Positions 17,351 to 26,114 of a stretch of 64,000 nt of DNA are shown in pieces. This stretch comes from JAODBJ01 sp963782465. GTDB lineage: Bacteria; Actinomycetota; Acidimicrobiia; IMCC26256; PALSA-610. Every line of letters begins with the position of its first letter. Position 1 is the first letter of the stretch. The stretch is taken from assembly GCA_963782465.1 (NCBI GenBank), contig CAWAJR010000003.1, positions 930,001 to 994,000 of the forward strand. Direction: 5' to 3'. Made by a program: the position numbers and the translations under genes. Below the pieces are notes generated by a model, which had not been told where the DNA came from, did not search any database, and saw only the letters and a list, made by a program, of their open reading frames with translations.

Positions 17351-18915
17351 ATGCGGCTCGCGGCGCTCGACCTCGGCAGCAACTCCTTCCATCTGCTCGT
17401 GGCCGACGTGCACCCCGACGGCACGTTCGAGTCGATCACCCGTGAGAAAGAGATGCTGCGCCTCGGCGACGAGGTGAGCCGGTTCGGGCGGATCACCGAC
17501 CGCGTGGCCGAGTCCGCGATCGCGACGGTGAGCCGCTTCAAGCGCATCGCCGACGCCGACGGTGCCCTCGAAGTGATCGCGAAGGCCACGAGCGCGATCC
17601 GCAGCGCCGAGAACGGGAGCGAGGTCGTCGACCAGTTGGAGGCGGCGGCGGGCGTCGACATCGACGTGATCAGCGGCCTCGAAGAAGCGCGGCTGATCTT
17701 CGCGGCGATCCGCGCGAGCGTGCTGCTCGACCCGTCGCCGGCCTTGTGCATCGACATCGGTGGCGGGAGCGTCGAGTTCATGGTCGGCGATTCGGCCGCG
17801 CTGCGATGGGCGACGAGCGAACATCTCGGCGTCGGCCGCCTCACCGCCGAACTCGTCGAAAGCGACCCGCCCAGCAAAGCCGACCGCAAACGGCTGGAGG
17901 AGCGCATCCGCTCGACCCTCGAACCACTCGAACCCGACATCGCGGGCTTCGCCCCCCGCATGGCGGTGGGGAGCAGCGGCACCCTCAACGACCTCGCCCG
18001 GATGGTGACCGCGGCCCGCACCGGCGAGCTTCCGGCGACGTCGAACGGCCTGAAGATCGCCCAGGCCGACTTCCTCGACCTCCACGAGCGGATCATGCGG
18101 TCGAAGACCTCGGAGCGGCGCCGGATGCCCGGCCTCGAGGCCCAGCGCGCCGAGTTGCTCCCCGCCGGTTCGATGCTGCTCGCGATCGCGATGGACCTGT
18201 TCGGCTTCGACGAGCTCACCGCGAGCGACTGGGCGCTGCGCGAAGGGATCGTCCTCGACGCGGTCCGCACACACGACCCGGACGATTGGTCCGACGACCC
18301 GAGGGCGCTGCGCCGGGCCGCGGTGTCCGGTCTTGCCCGCCGGTGCAACTCCTCTCCGGAGCACACCCGCCACGTCGTGAAACTGGCGCTGAGCCTGTTC
18401 GACCAGACGGTCGAACTGCACCATCTCGGGCCGAAGATCGCGAGATGCTCGAGTACACGGTCATCCTGCACGACATCGGCCAGCACGTGTCTCGCAAGGG
18501 CCATCACCGTCACGCCGCCTATCTGGTGGAGAACGCCCAGCTCAGGGGCTTTTCCCCGGCCGAGGTCGCGCTCCTCGCCGCCCTCGTGCGCCATCACCGC
18601 AAAGGCGACCCGAAGGCGTCGGAGATCCGCATGGCAGCCCTGTCCCCCGACGATCGCGAGCGCGTCCGGAAGATCGACGCGCTCATGCGGCTCGCCGACG
18701 GCCTCGACCGGGGCCGCCGGGGCGCCGTGGAACGGGTGAACGTGGAAATTGGTCCACAACTCGTCCTGCTTCGGATATATGCACGAAGCGACGCAGAACT
18801 GGAATGCTGGGGGGCTCGGCGCAAGCGCGAGCTGTTCGAGAAGGTGTTCGGCAGGGAGCTGGAACTGACCGTCGCCGCTCCGGCGGCGGCCGGGAAACCA
18901 GCCACGATTGAGTGA
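17351..18915 (+). CDS. ppx: Exopolyphosphatase / guanosine pentaphosphate phosphatase, apparent frameshift
   Basis: Ppx/GppA family with a C-terminal HD domain, about 521 residues after correction. ASKHA-fold motifs: LAALDLGSNSFHLLVAD at the start, IDIGGGSVEFMVGD near 136, VGSSGTLNDLARM near 205. The HD part (VILHDIGQHVSRKGHHRHAAYLVENA, VALLAALVRHHRKGDPK) is in another frame; the break is at 18431-18435, where CCGAAGAT would read correctly as CCGGAAGAT. It removes terminal phosphate from polyphosphate or pppGpp, linking it to phosphate storage and stringent response. A working copy is expected in the cell, so a lost G in the sequence is the simplest explanation. Confidence 0.88.
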
Positions 18916-19016
18916 TCAATTCCACTTAAATCCTGAAAATCTGACAAGACCGCCCGTATGGTGCCAAAATGGTTCCCAGCCGGGCGTTCAATGCCGGGTG
19001 CACGGGGCGGTGCACG

Positions 19017-19625
19017 ATGAGCCCGAGTCGTCGGGAACTAGTAGATGCGACACACGCGCGCATCCTCGGGGCAGCAGCAGAGCTGTCACGCGAGCGCGGT
19101 GTGGGTCGATTCAGCATGGACGAGCTGGCGCGCACCGCAGGTGTGGCGCGAGCGACCGTCTACGAGCATTTCCGGTCCAAACGGGCGGTGCTCGACGAGC
19201 TGACGTCGCGCTCGGCGCGTGACGTGTCGCCGGGCGACGTGACGGAAGGGGCACCGGGCGAACCGCTCGCGATCCTTCGCAGCGCGCTGCGTGGCGCGTG
19301 CCGGCACTGGTCCGCCAACGAGGCGGCCGCGCAAGAGGCGCGCACCCTCGCGGCGATCACCGGTGCCACCCGCAACGGCGACCTCGTGCCGCTCGGGTTG
19401 AACAAGGTGGTCGACGCGCTCGCCGCGACCGGTCATCTGCGTTCGCACTGGAGTCGCGACGAGGCCGCGGCCGCACTGCAGGTGTTGACCTCGTTCGACA
19501 CCTACGAACGGTTGCGCGCCGGCGGGACCCGTTCCGACAGCGACGTCGAGGCAGTGCTCACCAAGCTCGCGATCGCGGTGATCTCCCCCCCGAGTTCGCA
19601 AGCCAGCAACGCCGCCAGCGCGTAG
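19017..19625 (+). CDS. TetR family transcriptional regulator
   Basis: About 202 residues from ATG 19017. Standard N-terminal helix-turn-helix: ARILGAAAELSRERGVGRFSMDELARTAGVARATVYEHFRSKRAVLDEL. The ligand domain is not recognisable. The upstream stretch 18916-19016 is unusually A/T-rich for this window (AATTCCACTTAAATCC), which suits a promoter. It is one of two TetR genes in the window and hence a candidate reader of the CTGAC-GTCAG sites; no such site lies at its own promoter, only a half site CTGACA near 18947. Confidence 0.85.
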   Translation: MSPSRRELVDATHARILGAAAELSRERGVGRFSMDELARTAGVARATVYEHFRSKRAVLDELTSRSARDVSPGDVTEGAPGEPLAILRSALRGACRHWSANEAAAQEARTLAAITGATRNGDLVPLGLNKVVDALAATGHLRSHWSRDEAAAALQVLTSFDTYERLRAGGTRSDSDVEAVLTKLAIAVISPPSSQASNAASA

Positions 19626-19643
19626 CCGCGACGGCGGGCGAAC

Positions 19644-20276
19644 TCAGCTGCCGGTCAGCGTCTGATGGAGGATGCGCGCCGTCGTCTCCACGAGATCGGC
19701 GCGCGGGATACCGAGCGGTTCGAGATCACGATGGAACGCGGCCATGCGCTCGATGAGCGCGACCAGCGCCGCGCCCGCGGCAAGTGGTGCGATCTCGGGC
19801 GCGACCCGGCCGGCCGCCTGCGAGTCGGCGATCATCGCCGCGAACCGTTTGTTGAACACGTTCAACGTGCGGTTACGCACTTCGCGGAAACGCACGTCGC
19901 CTTCCTGCGCCGCGAGGTTGCGGGTGCGCAACACCGCTCGATGGTTGTCCCAGTAGTCGAGGAACCCGTCGACGAGTGCGCGCGCGGGCACGAGGCCGGC
20001 ATCGCCGTCCCACGGTTCGTCGAGCAACGACATGAGCGGCAGCACCTCGTCGCCGACGTCGCTCGCCAGCGCGAGAACGGCCTCCTCGACGTCGCGGAAG
20101 TACTGGTAGAAGGTCGCGGGCGACGTCGCGACCTCCCGGGCGATGTCGACGACGCGCAGGTCGCGGATCCCGTGGTGTTCGAGCAGGCGTGACGTCGCGT
20201 CGAGGAGGCGCAGCCGAGTTTGGGCGCCGCGTTTCCCGACCGCTCGACCGTCCTGGGCGACCAGCTCGTCTTCCAT
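19644..20276 (-). CDS. TetR family transcriptional regulator
   Basis: 210 residues from ATG 20276. HTH: TRLRLLDATSRLLEHHGIRDLRVVDIAREVATSPATFYQYFRDVEEAVLALA; the C-terminal domain resembles the KstR/FadR-like TetR_C type (NRTLNVFNKRFAAMIADSQAAGR). It is the last gene of a run with DUF35 and the Ltp2-like protein on the same strand, 17 bp behind DUF35, which ties it to CoA-ester degradation. The best local candidate for the CTGAC regulon regulator, but this is inferred from context only. Confidence 0.85.
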   Translation of the reverse strand: MEDELVAQDGRAVGKRGAQTRLRLLDATSRLLEHHGIRDLRVVDIAREVATSPATFYQYFRDVEEAVLALASDVGDEVLPLMSLLDEPWDGDAGLVPARALVDGFLDYWDNHRAVLRTRNLAAQEGDVRFREVRNRTLNVFNKRFAAMIADSQAAGRVAPEIAPLAAGAALVALIERMAAFHRDLEPLGIPRADLVETTARILHQTLTGS

Positions 20277-20293
20277 GGGCGCCAATGCTCGCG

Positions 20294-20734
20294 TTACGCA
20301 GGCCGGAAGTCGACGAAGCCGAACTCGTCGCTCGCCACCCGGAAGGTCGCGACGACCGGCAGGCCGATACGCGCGTCTTCCGGCGGCAGGGTGGGCATCG
20401 CGGCGAGCACGCGGGCACCGGGCTCTTCGAGGTCGACGAGCGCGACGACGAACGGCACACGCTCGTTGAACGGTGGCACGCCGTTCTGGCGGATCACCGT
20501 GAAACTGTGCACGGTGCCCCGGCCGGTGGCCGTCACCCATTCGACGTCGAGCGACGAACAGTGGGAGCAGAGGATCCTCGCGTAGTGCTGGTGGAGACCG
20601 CACGCCTGGCAGCGCTGGATACGCAATTCGCCTCGGTGCGCCCCGACCCAGAACTCGCGGTCTTCGGGCGTCGGGTTCGGGGCGAGCCACGAGGGCGACT
20701 CGGTCCAGCCCGCTTCGTCCGCCGGGGCGGTCAT
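20294..20734 (-). CDS. DUF35 OB-fold / zinc-ribbon protein (ChsH2 C-domain type)
   Basis: 146 residues. A rubredoxin-like zinc ribbon (C42, C45, C56, C59 in CQACGLHQHYARILCSHC) precedes an OB fold (GRGTVHSFTVIRQ, VPFVVALVDLEEPGARVLA). DUF35 proteins are obligate partners of thiolase-like enzymes; in steroid degradation the DUF35 part of ChsH2 assembles with the aldolase Ltp2. Here it follows the Ltp2-like gene by 13 bp on the same strand, the expected arrangement for such a complex. Confidence 0.87.
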   Translation of the reverse strand: MTAPADEAGWTESPSWLAPNPTPEDREFWVGAHRGELRIQRCQACGLHQHYARILCSHCSSLDVEWVTATGRGTVHSFTVIRQNGVPPFNERVPFVVALVDLEEPGARVLAAMPTLPPEDARIGLPVVATFRVASDEFGFVDFRPA

Positions 20735-20747
20735 GATCCGCGAACCT

Positions 20748-21917
20748 TCATGCCGGCTCCGTTCCGAGCACGACCGTCCCCATCGTGCTCAACCATCCGC
20801 CACTGCCGTGCGCGACCGCGATCTCGGCCCCTTCCACCTGGCTGTCACCCGCCTCGCCGCGCAGCTGGCGGATCGCCTCGCACAGGAGGAACAGCCCGCG
20901 CATCCCCGGATGGGTACTCGACAGCCCTCCCCCGTCGGTGTTGGTCGGGAGCGCGCCGCCCAGGCGAAGGTTGCCGGCGGCCGCGAACGCGCCACCCTCA
21001 CCCTTGGGCGCGAAGCCGAGATCCTCGAGGCACACGAGCACCGTGTAGGTGAACGAGTCGTACATCTGGAACGTGTCGACGTCGGCCGCGGTGATACCCG
21101 CTTCGGCGAAGGCCTTCGGACCGCTCACCGCGCCCGCCGTGCGGGTGAGGTCGGGCATGGCCTGGATCGAATGATGCGTCATGCCGGCCGCGGCGCCGCG
21201 CAGGTAGACCGGACGGTGCGGGAGATCTCGAGCCCGATCTTCGGTAGTGAGGATGATGGCGCAACCGCCGTCGGAGATCACGCAACAGTCGAGCTTGTGC
21301 AGCGGGTCGGCGACGAGTCGCGAGCCGAGCACATCGTCGACGGTGATCGGGTCGCGGTACATCGCGTTCGGGTTGCGCATCGCGTGCTCGCGCATCTGCA
21401 CCGAGATCGACGCGAGCTGTTCCGAAGTGGTTCCGTACTCGTACATGTGGCGCTGCGCCGCGAGCGTGTACGCGCCGACGAGCGTGAGCCCGGTCGGGAA
21501 CTCGTAGGCCATCGGGTGCGGCATCGCCATCGCGCCGCCGCCGCGCCGCCCCCCACCGCCCGTGCCGAGCGTGCGCCCCGACGCCGACAGCTGGTTGTTG
21601 CCGTAGACGATCGCAACCGTGTCGACGTCGCCGGCCTGGATCGCGCGGAAGGCGTGCAGCGCGTGGAACTCGAACGACGAACCCCCCACCGACGACGACT
21701 CCAACCACTGCGGCGTGAGCCCGAGGTACTCGGCCAGCATCACCTCGTGCATCCCGCCGTAGCCCGCGCTCGCAAGGCCACCGATCTCGTTCTTCGCCAG
21801 CCCGGCGTCATCGAGGGCGCGCTTGAACGCCTGGGCTTCGAGCATCAAGCCGTTCATGCCCGGTGTCTTCGGGCCGTCGGCCAACCCGACCCCCACCGCG
21901 CACACCTGTCGTCCCAT
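20748..21917 (-). CDS. Thiolase-fold protein, Ltp2-like (SCP-x type, no nucleophile Cys)
   Basis: 389 residues from ATG 21917. Thiolase fold, but the position of the thiolase nucleophile Cys reads SSVGGSSFEFHALHAF, without Cys. The C-terminal NTDGGGLSSTHPGMRG keeps the His of the family. Loss of the Cys is the mark of the Ltp2 group, which cleaves hydroxyacyl-CoA by retro-aldol reaction instead of thiolysis and needs a DUF35 partner. The partner gene follows directly. A longer start at 21968 would run into the repeat palindrome and was rejected. Likely substrate: a branched or steroid side-chain 3-hydroxyacyl-CoA. Confidence 0.85.
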   Translation of the reverse strand: MGRQVCAVGVGLADGPKTPGMNGLMLEAQAFKRALDDAGLAKNEIGGLASAGYGGMHEVMLAEYLGLTPQWLESSSVGGSSFEFHALHAFRAIQAGDVDTVAIVYGNNQLSASGRTLGTGGGGRRGGGAMAMPHPMAYEFPTGLTLVGAYTLAAQRHMYEYGTTSEQLASISVQMREHAMRNPNAMYRDPITVDDVLGSRLVADPLHKLDCCVISDGGCAIILTTEDRARDLPHRPVYLRGAAAGMTHHSIQAMPDLTRTAGAVSGPKAFAEAGITAADVDTFQMYDSFTYTVLVCLEDLGFAPKGEGGAFAAAGNLRLGGALPTNTDGGGLSSTHPGMRGLFLLCEAIRQLRGEAGDSQVEGAEIAVAHGSGGWLSTMGTVVLGTEPA

Positions 21918-21964
21918 AGTGGGCGGGAACCTACCTGAGCACCCCGCCGGCGAGCACGTCGCAA

Positions 21965-22013
21965 CCACGGGCGTCGATAGCTATCGCTATGCGATAGCTA
22001 TCGACGCACGTGG
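21965..22013. repeat. Long palindrome, copy 1 (two GATAGCTATC units)
   Basis: Arms GCGTCGATAGCTATCGC (21971-21987) and its exact reverse complement (21991-22007) around TAT. Flanks CCACGG and ACGTGG extend the symmetry with one mismatch. It ends right at the stop codon of the DUF4012 gene and lies 50 bp before the Ltp2-like start. The 37-nt core is identical at 57514. No T-run follows on either strand, so it is not a classical terminator. Confidence 0.85.
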
Positions 22014-23822
22014 TCAGAGGCGGGCGGTGTGGACGGTGGTGTCGTCCCAGCGGGTGGTGCCGTCGGTCCAGGTGATCGCCGGGTACCGCGCCGAAGGTTC
22101 GACCGCCAGGCGCGTCGAACCGTTCGGCAGGGTGAACGTGACGCCGACGGCATCGGACTTCGTGCGATCGATGTGCACCTGCATCGCGACCACCCGGTGC
22201 GCACCGTCGCGCCCGCCGCTCACCGTCGGGTCGTGACCCGAAACGGTGAGGTCGCTCGCGGTCTGCGGGATGTAGAACGCCAGGATCCCCTGGTAAGTGC
22301 CTTTGCGCGCGTTGCGCGAACCGGGGTACGGGCCGCTGATGTACCGGGGCAGGCCGGTCGGCGCCGCGTTGTGCATGTGCACGAGCAACCGCACCTGCAC
22401 GCCGGTCGCGACCCGCCGCGTCACCATGGAGGCGCGCACCTGCAGGTACGGGTCGAGCTTGTTGCCGCCCCGGTTGTGCAGGCCCACGAAGAGCGCGTCG
22501 TCGGGCAGCGAACCGTCGACCCCGGCGACGTGCCACGCGCGTTGCTCGTCGACGTGCTTCGACCACGCGAGGACGTGGCGGCCCTGGCCGACGGTACGCA
22601 ACGCGTGCACGAGCGTCCGGGTGTCCCAGCGGCCGGCGTCGAGGCGGGCGATCGACTGTTGCGCGATCGCGCCGAGCGCGTCGCGCCGCGCCCGCTGCTG
22701 CGTGTCGAAGACGCTCACACCCTTGTACTGGTCGATGAACACGTACTTCAACAGCGCGTCGCCGGAGAACGAGCGGTGCCCGACGCGAACCGGCCCGGTG
22801 GCGCCGACGATCCCGTCGAGCGCGATCGGGTCGATGGCCAGCACACCGTCGACGGGAACATGGTCGCTCACCTGGAGCATGCGCCGGGCCAGCTTCGCCG
22901 TCGTGTCGAACCGGGGCGACGACGCCAGATTGCGCCACTCGCGGTTGGGTTCGAGCCAACCCCACAAGGCGCGCTGGTCGGGCTCCATCGGGACCCTCGC
23001 CGCCAAGACGGCCCGCAACTTCAGGATGGCGGTCGGGTGCATCGGGAAGAGCGAGAGCGTGCCGTGGTTCGTCGACAGCAACGCCGCTGAAAGGAACGCC
23101 CCCGAGCCGAGGCGCATCTCGTCGTTGTTGGCCGCGAACACGATGTAGAGACGGGGGCCGTCGAGGAAGGAGGTGAGGCCGGTTGCGACCGTGTGCAGGT
23201 CGCCGAGCGCCTTCGTGAGTTTCGGGATGCGCGCCGCGAATCGCGATCGTGCGTGCGCGAGCGGGCCGACCAGCCCCTGCGATGGCCCCAATCCGATTGC
23301 CTGCACCCGCGCGCTCGAGGTGGCGGCGACGTTCGCGATGAGGCGCATCCCCTCGACGCGCGCTTCACCACCACGCTTCATCCCCGCGATCCCCGACTGC
23401 GACTGCTCCACCGCACCGACACCGATCGCGAGCACCTGGTGGGCCGCGCCGTTCAACGTGCGGACCGCCGACAGCTGCCGGCCGACGTACGGCACCGCTT
23501 CGAACGAACGCGCCATCGGCATCTCGGCGAGGAGGTGCGCGACGCCGAAGTCGTCGCGTGCCGCCTTCAGCGAACCGAGATGGTTCCCGGCGACGACATC
23601 CTCCGGCGCGAGCGTCGTCGTCGCCTGCTCGACGTGATCGAGCCCCGCCCGCGCGAACAGCCAGGAGACGACGAGCAACCCGGCGGCGAGCGCCACCCAG
23701 CCCGCCGCCAGCACCACGACCACACGCAGGATGCGACGCCGCCGCGACCGGCCCGGGCGCGCTCGCCGCCAGACGCGCTCGCCGACAGACGCGGATGCCC
23801 CCGCCGGAGCGGGGGCATCCAA
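22014..23822 (-). CDS. DUF4012 membrane-anchored protein
   Basis: 602 residues. A short Arg-rich cytoplasmic N-terminus, one transmembrane helix (RVVVVLAAGWVALAAGLLVVSWLF, about 33-56) and a large extracytoplasmic part with the DUF4012 signature: YIVFAANNDEMRLGSGAFLSA, then DGVLAIDPIALDGIVGATGPV and DALLKYVFIDQY. DUF4012 proteins occur in actinobacterial and other surface polysaccharide loci; function unknown. It follows the LPxTG gene by 20 bp on the same strand, so the two are probably one transcription unit for a cell-surface structure. Confidence 0.87.
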   Translation of the reverse strand: MDAPAPAGASASVGERVWRRARPGRSRRRRILRVVVVLAAGWVALAAGLLVVSWLFARAGLDHVEQATTTLAPEDVVAGNHLGSLKAARDDFGVAHLLAEMPMARSFEAVPYVGRQLSAVRTLNGAAHQVLAIGVGAVEQSQSGIAGMKRGGEARVEGMRLIANVAATSSARVQAIGLGPSQGLVGPLAHARSRFAARIPKLTKALGDLHTVATGLTSFLDGPRLYIVFAANNDEMRLGSGAFLSAALLSTNHGTLSLFPMHPTAILKLRAVLAARVPMEPDQRALWGWLEPNREWRNLASSPRFDTTAKLARRMLQVSDHVPVDGVLAIDPIALDGIVGATGPVRVGHRSFSGDALLKYVFIDQYKGVSVFDTQQRARRDALGAIAQQSIARLDAGRWDTRTLVHALRTVGQGRHVLAWSKHVDEQRAWHVAGVDGSLPDDALFVGLHNRGGNKLDPYLQVRASMVTRRVATGVQVRLLVHMHNAAPTGLPRYISGPYPGSRNARKGTYQGILAFYIPQTASDLTVSGHDPTVSGGRDGAHRVVAMQVHIDRTKSDAVGVTFTLPNGSTRLAVEPSARYPAITWTDGTTRWDDTTVHTARL

Positions 23823-23842
23823 GACCGAGTCGGTGGTGTTCG

Positions 23843-24442
23843 TCAGCGTGTGAGGTGACGGGTGCGGTTACGCCCGGACCGGTAGAACATCGCGCCGCCG
23901 CCGATGCACGCGAGGCCCAGGATGGCCAGCAGGTTGGTGCCGGCACCGGTGAAGGGCAACTGGCTGCTGTTCGTGCCCGCCGAAGCCGTGCCGGTGCTCG
24001 TGTCGCTCACACCGGTACCGCTGGTGCCGACCGTGTCGCCCCCGCCGTACCCGCCTTGGGAACCGGTGTCGCTGCTCCCGACCGTCACCGTGACGGTGGC
24101 GTTGTCACAACTGGAGCCGTAGCTCGCCGCGCACACTTCGTAGCCGAAGGTGTCGGTACCGGTGAACCCGGCTGCCGGCGAGTACGTCGCGCTGCCGCCG
24201 CTGACCGAGACCGCACCATGGGCGGGGCTCGCGACGACATGCAGCGTGGCCGCATCGAGCGCTCCGCCGGACACGGTGTCGTTCGCGAGCACGTTGACGG
24301 TGACTGCCGTTCCCGCGGTCGTCGTGGCCGAGTCGTTGACGGCGTTGACGGTTGGCGCGGCCCAGGCCACCCCTCCCATGGCGAGCACGCCGGCTCCGGC
24401 AAAGCCGAAGACGGCAAGCGCCCGCATCCCCCCGATGCGCAT
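23843..24442 (-). CDS. Secreted Ig-like protein with LPxTG-type sorting signal
   Basis: 199 residues. Signal peptide (LAVFGFAGAGVLAMGGVAWAA), an Ig/cadherin-like module (AVNDSATTTAGTAVTVNVLANDTVSG to TFGYEVC), a Gly/Ser/Thr-rich spacer, then LPFTG (162-166), a hydrophobic stretch and a basic tail (RSGRNRTRHLTR). This is the standard layout for covalent attachment to peptidoglycan by sortase; no sortase is in the window. ATG 24442 is preceded by AAAAGGGAG, a good ribosome site. Likely works with the DUF4012 protein encoded directly downstream. Confidence 0.87.
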   Translation of the reverse strand: MRIGGMRALAVFGFAGAGVLAMGGVAWAAPTVNAVNDSATTTAGTAVTVNVLANDTVSGGALDAATLHVVASPAHGAVSVSGGSATYSPAAGFTGTDTFGYEVCAASYGSSCDNATVTVTVGSSDTGSQGGYGGGDTVGTSGTGVSDTSTGTASAGTNSSQLPFTGAGTNLLAILGLACIGGGAMFYRSGRNRTRHLTR

Positions 24443-24611
24443 GTTTTGCTCCCTTTTGCTGGTGCTGGCCGGGGATCGTACGCGACCACGCTGCGTCGCC
24501 GCAACCGTCTGCGGTCCCCAACTTCTTCGACGCTGCGCGCGACTTGCCGCGCCGCCGGCGGTGGGAGGGGGAACGCCGGCCCGGCGACGGGGCGCGTTCT
24601 ACGCTCCGCCG

Positions 24612-25346
24612 ATGAACTCCGAGCCCGACACTTCGCCGACCGTGGTCCTCGTCCACGGTGCGTTCCACGATCACCGTTGTTTCGACGGTCTCGCCGCCGC
24701 CCTGCACGAGCGCGGCATCGCGACCGTCGCCCCCGACCGGCCCGGCCACGGCGACAGCGTCGAGGACCGGGGCGACCTGCTCGGCGACGCGGCGGCGGTG
24801 GTTGCGTGCCTCGACGCGATCGCGGGGCCGAAGGTGCTCGTCGGCCACTCCTACGGTGGTGCCGTCGTCAGCCAGGCCGGTGCCGGCCGCGACGACGTCC
24901 GCCACGTCGTGTTCGTCGCCGCACTCGTCACCGACGCCGGCGAATCGGCGAGCGAGCAGGTCGGCGCGCCGCCGTTCGAAGCCAGCGACCTGGTCGCCGC
25001 GATCCAGATCGACGACACGGGGACCGTCACGGTCGACGAGGACCTCGCGGCCGACGTCTTCTACCACGACTGCGACCCGGCGACGCGCGACGCCATGGCG
25101 CCGACGCTGCAACCGCAGGCGTTCGCGACCCTTCAACAGCACGCGACGGCAGCCGCGTGGCACGACCTCCCGTCGACCTACGTCGTGTGCACCGAGGACC
25201 GAGCGGTCCCCGTGCCGCTGCAGCGGTTCTTCGCCTCGCGCACCGCGAACGTCGTCGAGATGCACACCGGCCACTTTCCGTTCCTGTCTCGGCCCGGTGA
25301 TGTCGCCGATGTGATCGCCGCGGTCATGCCCGTCGCGTCGCCGTAG
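24612..25346 (+). CDS. Alpha/beta hydrolase
   Basis: 244 residues. Oxyanion motif VVLVHGAFHD near 12-20, nucleophile Ser80 in VGHSYGGAV, catalytic His in MHTGHFPFLSRPGDVADVI near the end, and a candidate acid in CTEDRAVP. The pattern matches esterase/salicylate-esterase-like EstC members. The substrate is unknown. ATG 24612 begins 11 codons before the first strand. It is followed after 11 bp by a methyltransferase on the same strand, probably co-transcribed. Confidence 0.85.
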   Translation: MNSEPDTSPTVVLVHGAFHDHRCFDGLAAALHERGIATVAPDRPGHGDSVEDRGDLLGDAAAVVACLDAIAGPKVLVGHSYGGAVVSQAGAGRDDVRHVVFVAALVTDAGESASEQVGAPPFEASDLVAAIQIDDTGTVTVDEDLAADVFYHDCDPATRDAMAPTLQPQAFATLQQHATAAAWHDLPSTYVVCTEDRAVPVPLQRFFASRTANVVEMHTGHFPFLSRPGDVADVIAAVMPVASP

Positions 25347-25357
25347 CCTCGGGCCGG

Positions 25358-26110
25358 ATGGCCACCGAGCACGAGCGCCACAACCGTGAGTTCTGGGACG
25401 ACGACGCCGACGACTACCAGGCTGCCCACGGCGGGCAACTCGGCCACGCGCCGCTCGCGTGGGGTGCGTGGCGTGCCCCGGAAGCCGACCTCCGGGTGCT
25501 GGGCGACGTACGAGGTCTCGACGTCCTGGAGTTCGGTTGCGGTGGTGCGCAGTGGTCGATCGGGCTGGCGCCGCTCGGTGCTCGCTGCGTCGCGATCGAC
25601 CTGTCGCGCGGGCAACTCCGCCACGCGCATCGCAATGTCGGCGCGGCGGGCGTGCGCGTCCCGCTCGTGCAGGCCAGCGGCGAAGCGCCACCGTTCGCAG
25701 CCGCGTCGTTCGACATTGTGTTCTCGGACCATGGTGCGATGAGCTTCTGCGACCCGGCGACGACCGTCGCCGAAGTGGCACGTTTGCTGCGGCCCGGTGG
25801 CCTGCTGGCGTTCTGCGCGACGACGCCGCTCCTGTACCTCACCTACGACGCCGAGCATGATCGCCAAACGCGCCGCTTGAAGCTGCCGTACGCGCAGCTC
25901 GGTCGCATGGACTTCGGTGAGGGCACGATCGACTTCGTCTTGCCGCCGGGCGCATGGATCTCGCTGTTCCGATCCCAGGGCCTCGATGTCGAAGACCTCA
26001 TCGAGCTGGTCGTGCCAGAAGGCGCGACGACGACCTACACCGACTTCGTGCCGTACAGCTGGGCGAGCCGCTGGCCCGCGGAGCAGATCTGGCGGGTGCG
26101 CAAGCGTTGA
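25358..26110 (+). CDS. Class I SAM-dependent methyltransferase
   Basis: 250 residues. Motif I LDVLEFGCGGAQWSIGLAPLG near 54-74, an acidic residue ending beta-2 in VAIDLSRGQL, motif post-I QASGEAPPFAAASFDIVFSDHG, and motif III VARLLRPGGLLAFC. It has the Methyltransf_11 layout used for small-molecule or lipid substrates. It converges with the zinc-ribbon gene, 4 bp between stops. Confidence 0.87.
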   Translation: MATEHERHNREFWDDDADDYQAAHGGQLGHAPLAWGAWRAPEADLRVLGDVRGLDVLEFGCGGAQWSIGLAPLGARCVAIDLSRGQLRHAHRNVGAAGVRVPLVQASGEAPPFAAASFDIVFSDHGAMSFCDPATTVAEVARLLRPGGLLAFCATTPLLYLTYDAEHDRQTRRLKLPYAQLGRMDFGEGTIDFVLPPGAWISLFRSQGLDVEDLIELVVPEGATTTYTDFVPYSWASRWPAEQIWRVRKR

Positions 26111-26114
26111 ACGT

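Noticed and set aside
21965..22013. Palindrome as Rho-independent terminator
   Set aside because: No T-run on either strand and the same core sits just before a ribosome site at the second locus.
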